From assembly GCA_945957305.1 (NCBI GenBank), contig CAMFLN010000053.1:1-10007 (forward strand): a stretch of DNA of 10,007 bases. The letters run 5' to 3'. The translations under genes and the position numbers were made by a program. Shown here piece after piece: positions 6,700-10,007 of this stretch. Source of the stretch: an uncultured Planctomycetaceae bacterium (GTDB taxonomy: Bacteria; Planctomycetota; Planctomycetia; Pirellulales; JACPPG01). The stretch's first letter is position 1; each line of letters begins with the position of its first letter. The notes beneath the pieces are model-generated. The model worked only from the letters and a program-made list of their open reading frames with translations, did not search any database and was not told the DNA's origin.

Positions 6700-7089
6700 T
6701 TAAACCTCGCCGCGCAGCCACTCGGGCACGCGCTGCACGCGACCTTCGCGGTCGACGCAAGCCAGCGTGCTGTGCCCCTCGGCGAGCAGCTCCTCGCCGC
6801 GATAGATTTCGTAGGTGTGCTCGATTTTGGCCGCCGTGATGCGCGCGGCTTTGGTGCGCAGGGTCAGAATATCGTCGTATTTGGCCGGCCGCTTGTAGGT
6901 GCAACCAATTTTTACCACGACCATGAAGGTCCCTTCCTCCTCGACCTGGCGATAATCTCGTCCGTTGGCGCGCAACAACTCCGTGCGGCCGATCTCGAAG
7001 TAGGTGAAATAGTTGGCATGGTGCAGGACGCCCATGGCGTCCGTTTCCTGGTAGCGGACGCGGATCTGGAGGTCTTGTTCGAGAATCAT
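6700..7089 (-). CDS. Hotdog-fold acyl-CoA thioesterase, YbgC / 4-hydroxybenzoyl-CoA thioesterase type
   Basis: A 129-residue single hotdog domain, the normal length for YbgC/FadM-like thioesterases, which hydrolyse acyl-CoA or related thioesters in the cytoplasm. The N-terminal VRYQETDAMGVLHHANY carries the family signature. Asp17 is the expected catalytic acid, followed by the HHANY turn at 23-27 and the long central helix FEIGRTELLR at 31-40. The later strands CTYKRPAKYDDILTLRT and IEHTYEIYRGEELLAEG match the rest of the fold, ending in a short CVDREGRVQRVPE segment. The enzyme is probably a homo-oligomer, as is usual for the family. The chain length or aromatic nature of its substrate is not evident. 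No Tol-Pal genes are adjacent, unlike the ybgC operon of proteobacteria, so the ybgC name is not applied. The start has no clear Shine-Dalgarno. Confidence 0.9.
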   Translation of the reverse strand: MILEQDLQIRVRYQETDAMGVLHHANYFTYFEIGRTELLRANGRDYRQVEEEGTFMVVVKIGCTYKRPAKYDDILTLRTKAARITAAKIEHTYEIYRGEELLAEGHSTLACVDREGRVQRVPEWLRGEV

Positions 7090-7215
7090 GGTCGTGAGGG
7101 TCCAGTTTTGGCGATCGTCCGCTTAGCGGGCGCGAGGTTGCTTTCAGGCGTCGCTTCGACAGGTCCGCATCTTAGGAATTTTCCCGCGGCGCTCAAAGGC
7201 GAGTAGCGCAGCAGG

Positions 7216-7244
7216 TTGACGCAAGACGGCTCATTCTTTACAGT
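7216..7244 (+). promoter_or_regulatory. Candidate sigma70-type promoter for the ACT-domain gene
   Basis: TTGACG (7216-7221, 5 of 6 matches) and TACAGT (7239-7244, 4 of 6 matches) are separated by an ideal 17 bases. Transcription would start near 7251, leaving a leader of about 90 nt before ATG 7343. It is the best promoter-like pair in the window. The rest of the 253-bp divergent gap to the thioesterase gene (7090-7342) shows nothing I can name. Confidence 0.45.
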
Positions 7245-7342
7245 TAGCGAGTCATAAACTGCCTGACTGCTGGCCGTAGTTGCACGTCGCCCCTTGGGGA
7301 ATGTTTACCAACGCCGCTGTCCTGGTCGCGAGAATTTTCCGC

Positions 7343-7834
7343 ATGAGTACGGGTGAAGGGACAGGCACAAGCTACTCCACGGCCCGGGGGCGCAATTGGC
7401 CCTCGATCCGGCAATTCACGGTTTTTCTGGAAAACCGCGTGGGGCAATTGCTCGAAGTGGTACGCCGCTTTGAAGGGAGCAAGGTCAAAATCGTCGCCCT
7501 GTCGATTGCCGACGCCGCCGAATGCGCCTTCGTCCGGTTCCTGCTCAGCCATCCCGAGCAAGGACGCGAGATTCTCGAACGTGCCGGTCTGGCCTTGATC
7601 GAAACCGACCTGATCGGCGTCGAACTGCCCGACGGCCCTCAACCCCTGCTGCAGGTGTGCACTGCGCTATTGCAGGCCGAGGTGAACATCGTCCAGGCCT
7701 ATCCATTGCTGGTCCGTCCGCGGGGGCGCCCGGCCGTGGCCCTGATGGTCGACAACATCGACATGGGGATGGAGACGTTGGCCAACAAGGGCTTTACGAT
7801 GATCACCGAGGGTGATCTGACGGATGACGAGTAG
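7343..7834 (+). CDS. Tandem ACT-domain protein
   Basis: A 163-residue protein formed by two ACT domains and a short polar N-terminal stretch (1-20). The first domain covers about 23-90. It begins with the typical FTVFLENRVGQLLEVVRRF, in which a strand leads into a helix after the Asn-Arg-Val-Gly turn. The second covers about 91-158, with LLQVCTALLQAEVNIVQAY followed by PAVALMVDNIDMGMETL. ACT domains bind amino acids or other small molecules and regulate enzymes such as acetolactate synthase and aspartokinase. No enzyme domain is attached and no amino-acid biosynthesis gene is adjacent, so its ligand and partner are unknown. ATG 7343 is chosen because the open frame upstream starts only with TTG and lacks family-like sequence; the Shine-Dalgarno (GAG in CGCGAG) is weak. 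It is preceded by a good promoter candidate. Confidence 0.85.
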   Translation: MSTGEGTGTSYSTARGRNWPSIRQFTVFLENRVGQLLEVVRRFEGSKVKIVALSIADAAECAFVRFLLSHPEQGREILERAGLALIETDLIGVELPDGPQPLLQVCTALLQAEVNIVQAYPLLVRPRGRPAVALMVDNIDMGMETLANKGFTMITEGDLTDDE

Positions 7835-7998
7835 ACGGGCGGAGAGTGACCAGCCGTCGGGCCCCTGGCTCCGGGCTTGCTTTTCGTAGTCGCTTGCCGG
7901 CAAATCATGCCCAGCGGGTTCTCCGGCCGCCCGGGAGTGGTCTTCTTGACTTCGGCCGGCGTGCCGGATCAGACTAAGCAGGTGTGAGAAGCCCTGTC

Positions 7999-8041
7999 GC
8001 CGCGAGTGGAACCGGAGTGCTTTTCACCGATTGCTCGCGGC
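7999..8041 (+). other. Inverted repeat in the leader of the zinc-ribbon gene
   Basis: GCCGCGAG (7999-8006) and CTCGCGGC (8034-8041) form a perfect 8-bp stem around a 27-nt loop. The stem ends 34 nt before the chosen ATG at 8076. No T-run follows directly, so it is not a standard terminator. In DNA this GC-rich such a repeat in a gap of this size has a fair chance of being accidental. The remainder of the gap 7835-8075 holds a weak GC hairpin after the ACT gene (GCCC/GGGC followed by TTGCTTTT) and nothing else recognisable. Confidence 0.25.
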
Positions 8042-8075
8042 TTCTTATCGCCGACCAGACTCAGAGTTTTTGTGC

Positions 8076-8759
8076 ATGCCCATCTCTGTTTTGTGCCCCA
8101 GCTGCAAGGCCCGTTTTCAGGTAAGCGAAAAGTTTGCCGGCAAGCAGGGACCTTGCCCCAAGTGCAAGGCGCCGATCACGATCCCCAAGGTTGAAGAGCA
8201 GGTGCAGATCCATGCGCCGGAAGAGTCGACGGCGGCGACAAAAACGTCGACCGGCGCGCCGACGCTGAAACCGATCGCCCGCAAGGAAGCCAAGTTCGAC
8301 CTGATTCCCACGGTGATCGCCGTGTGCGCCACGTTGGCGGTGCTGGCCATCGCGGCCGCGGCGGGCAAAGTGTTTCGCGACCTGTTTGTGTTACGGGCCA
8401 TCGCGCTGGTGCTGGTATCGGCCCCCATCACCGTGGCCGGCTACTCCTTCCTGCGTGCTGACGAACTGGAGCCACACCGTGGCCTGTGGCTCTGGGTGCG
8501 GGCCGCCGTGTGCGGGCTGGGCTTTGCCGCCTTATGGGGCGCGTACGCCATGATTCCCCCCGACCTGCGCGCAAGCAGTTGGAACTGGTTTTTTATCGGA
8601 CCCGCTCTGTTGGGTCTGGGAGCCGGCATTGCCTGGATGAGTTACGATCTCGACTTTGGCAACGGCTTCTTGCTGGCCTGCTTCTATTCTGCCGTGACGC
8701 TGGCGCTAGGTTGGCTGGCTGGGCTGGAAATGCCCTGGAGCGTTATCACTTCGCGCTGA
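8076..8759 (+). CDS. Zinc-ribbon membrane protein of unknown function
   Basis: A 227-residue protein with a short N-terminal zinc ribbon and a multi-helix membrane domain. Cys7-x2-Cys10 (CPSCKARFQV) and Cys27-x2-Cys30 (CPKCKAPITI) make a two-knuckle site like the MJ0042-type zinc fingers that are frequent in planctomycete proteins. The two knuckles repeat at DNA level (near 8096 and 8156), suggesting internal duplication. A polar linker rich in Ala, Thr and Glu (about 38-75) leads to five probable membrane helices near 76-97, 104-125, 136-159, 170-189 and 194-216. The topology implies a cytoplasmic metal-binding head on an inner-membrane base, but no transport or enzyme motif was recognised. 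ATG 8076 directly precedes the first knuckle; the frame extends back to 8031 without an ATG-supported or family-like segment. It converges on the esterase gene with 10 bp between stops. Confidence 0.8.
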   Translation: MPISVLCPSCKARFQVSEKFAGKQGPCPKCKAPITIPKVEEQVQIHAPEESTAATKTSTGAPTLKPIARKEAKFDLIPTVIAVCATLAVLAIAAAAGKVFRDLFVLRAIALVLVSAPITVAGYSFLRADELEPHRGLWLWVRAAVCGLGFAALWGAYAMIPPDLRASSWNWFFIGPALLGLGAGIAWMSYDLDFGNGFLLACFYSAVTLALGWLAGLEMPWSVITSR

Positions 8760-8772
8760 GCAGTCCTGCTCA
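8757..8772. other. Small palindromic hairpin joining two convergent stop codons
   Basis: TGAGCA (8757-8762) and TGCTCA (8767-8772) form a perfect 6-bp stem with loop GTCC. The first arm begins with the TGA stop of the zinc-ribbon gene, and the second ends with the complement of the esterase TGA stop. Because both stops are TGA, three of the six pairs follow automatically. No T-run follows on either strand, so a terminator role is weakly supported. Confidence 0.3.
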
Positions 8773-9959
8773 ACCGCCGGCGTTGTGCTGCAAGAACTGT
8801 TGCGTCATCTCGCGCTGAAACCGCTGGACAAGCTCCGCCGTGCGCAGATTGCCGTGCCCTTTGCCGGGGACGATTTCCACTGTGGCGTCACTGCCCAGTG
8901 CCTGTAGAGAGTCGCCGAGCTTGCGCGTCGCGCCATCGAGATAAAACGTATCCAGCTCGCCCATCACGATATGCAGCTTGCCGGCCAGCTGTGGGCCAAG
9001 GGTGGCCCAGTGCCGCTCGAGCAACCGCCGAATATCGTACTTCTCCCAGGCTTTGGCCACCGCCGGCTGGATCTGCCCCGAGGTGCGATCCCACAACCGC
9101 TGCGGTTGTCCTTGCTCGCCCAGCGGGCTGAACACCGCCTCGAACGAGCGCAATTGTCCACCACGCCCCAGCACGTCGTCCATGCGCCCAAATTTGGCAA
9201 ACCAGAGGAACGGCTCTGTCCCCCTCCGAGCGATGGGACGCGGATTGCCCTGCGGATCGGTATAGAGGCTCAGCGGTGGATCGGCATACAGGTCGACTTG
9301 CTGGAAATCGCGAAAATCCACCGGGTCAGGCGCCGTGCTCCAGCACCCTCCGAACGTTTCAGGATAATTCACTTGCAGCCACAAGCTCGACCATCCGCCC
9401 GAGCTGTGGCCTGTGACAAAGCGTGCGTTCGACTGCGGCACAGTGCGATATTGTGCATCAATGTGCGGAATCATTTCGCGTACCAGCGCCGCGCCGCGCG
9501 GCCCATTGGTGGCACTGTCGGCATAAACGTGATGCCCCCATTTGCAGTTGCCGCTGAGGTAAACCCGAATGAAATCAGTTTCCCCTTCGCCCGCCTTAGT
9601 GGGCGCTTCGCGAAAGCGCGCCGGAGGGCGATGCGTACCACTAAACCCTGGGATCTCATAAATCACGGGATAGCGTCGATCCGGATGCTCGTCGTAACCC
9701 TCGGGCAGGACCACCGCCGCCCGTTCCACCACGTCGCGAGCGAAGAACTGCGACAGCAGTCCGCTACGCAGCACGATTTCGTGTAACCAAGCCGTGGTGG
9801 GAAATGGGGCCGCCTTCACCACCTGGTCGAGCAACAACGGAATCTCGCCGGGCATGGTCGGATCGACGGTCACTTCTTGGACGGTGCTGTAAAAATTGCC
9901 GACGCCGAGCGACTGATTTTGGCAATAGAAGTCGTGATCAAGGATGGCCTGCACACGAT
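8770..9959 (-). CDS. Alpha/beta-hydrolase esterase, 5' end missing
   Basis: At least 396 residues are visible, and the reading frame stays open up to the adapter junction. The GTG at 9952-9954 is therefore probably an internal Val (DRVQAILDHDFY) and not the true start. The fold is that of putative esterases of the esterase D/enterochelin-esterase type. After an N-terminal beta-rich segment (GNFYSTVQEVTVDP), a core hydrolase domain begins with VVLPEGYDEHPDRRYPVIYE. The nucleophile Ser is in GHSSGGWSS (Ser184, counting from that GTG), the acid is probably Asp335 in MGELDTFYL, and the His is His367 in PGKGHGNL, giving a complete Ser-Asp-His triad. The oxyanion side IPGFSGTH at 101-108 is also present. 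It probably cleaves a carboxylic ester, and a signal peptide for export may lie in the missing part. Substrate unknown. The stop is 10 bp from the convergent zinc-ribbon gene. Confidence 0.87.
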
Positions 9960-10007
9960 CTGTCTCTTATACACATCTCCGAGCCCACGAGACGTAGAGG
10001 AATCTCG
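9960..10007. other. Illumina Nextera adapter contamination (not genomic)
   Basis: Positions 9960-9978 read CTGTCTCTTATACACATCT, the Tn5 mosaic end in reverse complement. Positions 9979-9993 (CCGAGCCCACGAGAC) complete the Nextera read-2 adapter. Positions 9994-10001 are the 8-base index GTAGAGGA, which I recall as Nextera i7 index N712. Positions 10002-10007 (ATCTCG) start the P7 flow-cell sequence. This order is exactly that of a library molecule read through into its adapter, so these bases should be trimmed. The C at 9960 could be either genomic or adapter. Confidence 0.97.

Noticed and set aside
7946..7975. TTGACT with CAGACT 18 bases downstream, considered as the promoter of the zinc-ribbon gene.
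   Set aside because: The -10 element matches only 3 of 6 positions; too weak to list.
9952..9954. GTG as the start codon of the esterase gene.
   Set aside because: The frame stays open upstream to the adapter junction, no ribosome-binding site can be assessed, and the sequence before it reads as protein; the true start is outside the contig.

Overview
The window is GC-rich bacterial chromosome with ordinary housekeeping and accessory genes. It has no mobile element, CRISPR array, phage gene or rRNA. The style of the genes suggests a planctomycete, perhaps a Pirellulales-like lineage. This is an inference from gene types only: a small double-CxxC zinc ribbon fused to membrane helices, an exported beta-helix protein starting right after its signal peptide, a tandem-ACT orphan, a xylose-isomerase-like TIM barrel, and generally weak Shine-Dalgarno sequences. 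No marker gene is present to prove it.

Layout, left to right. A tRNA-Ala(GGC) lies on the minus strand at 42-114. A flippase-like membrane protein of the lysylphosphatidylglycerol synthase transmembrane family (315-1463, TTG start) converges, with only 4 bp between stops, on an exported right-handed beta-helix protein (1468-2433, minus). That gene is divergent from a stand-alone macro-domain protein (2576-3124), probably an ADP-ribose or O-acetyl-ADP-ribose hydrolase. Next, all on the plus strand, come a large exported Ntn-hydrolase acylase of the penicillin/cephalosporin acylase family (3275-5512), a 56-residue DUF1328 membrane protein (5623-5793) and a sugar phosphate isomerase/epimerase-like TIM barrel (5827-6648). 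A hotdog-fold acyl-CoA thioesterase (6700-7089, minus) faces the TIM barrel gene. It is divergent from a tandem ACT-domain protein (7343-7834), which is followed by a zinc-ribbon membrane protein (8076-8759). The last gene, an alpha/beta-hydrolase esterase on the minus strand (from 8770), is cut off at its 5' end.

The last 48 bases (9960-10007) are not genomic. They match the Illumina Nextera transposase adapter, then an 8-base index and the start of the flow-cell sequence. The contig therefore ends in untrimmed adapter, and the esterase is truncated by that junction.

The genes do not form one obvious pathway. Most are monocistronic or loosely spaced, and strand changes are frequent. Several carry GC-rich inverted repeats in their leaders or between convergent stops. 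Some of these could be terminators or leader structures, but in DNA this GC-rich many would arise by chance. I found no convincing undescribed multi-gene system here. The most useful observations are the adapter contamination, the acylase active-site spacing, and the hairpin abutting the ribosome-binding site of the DUF1328 gene.
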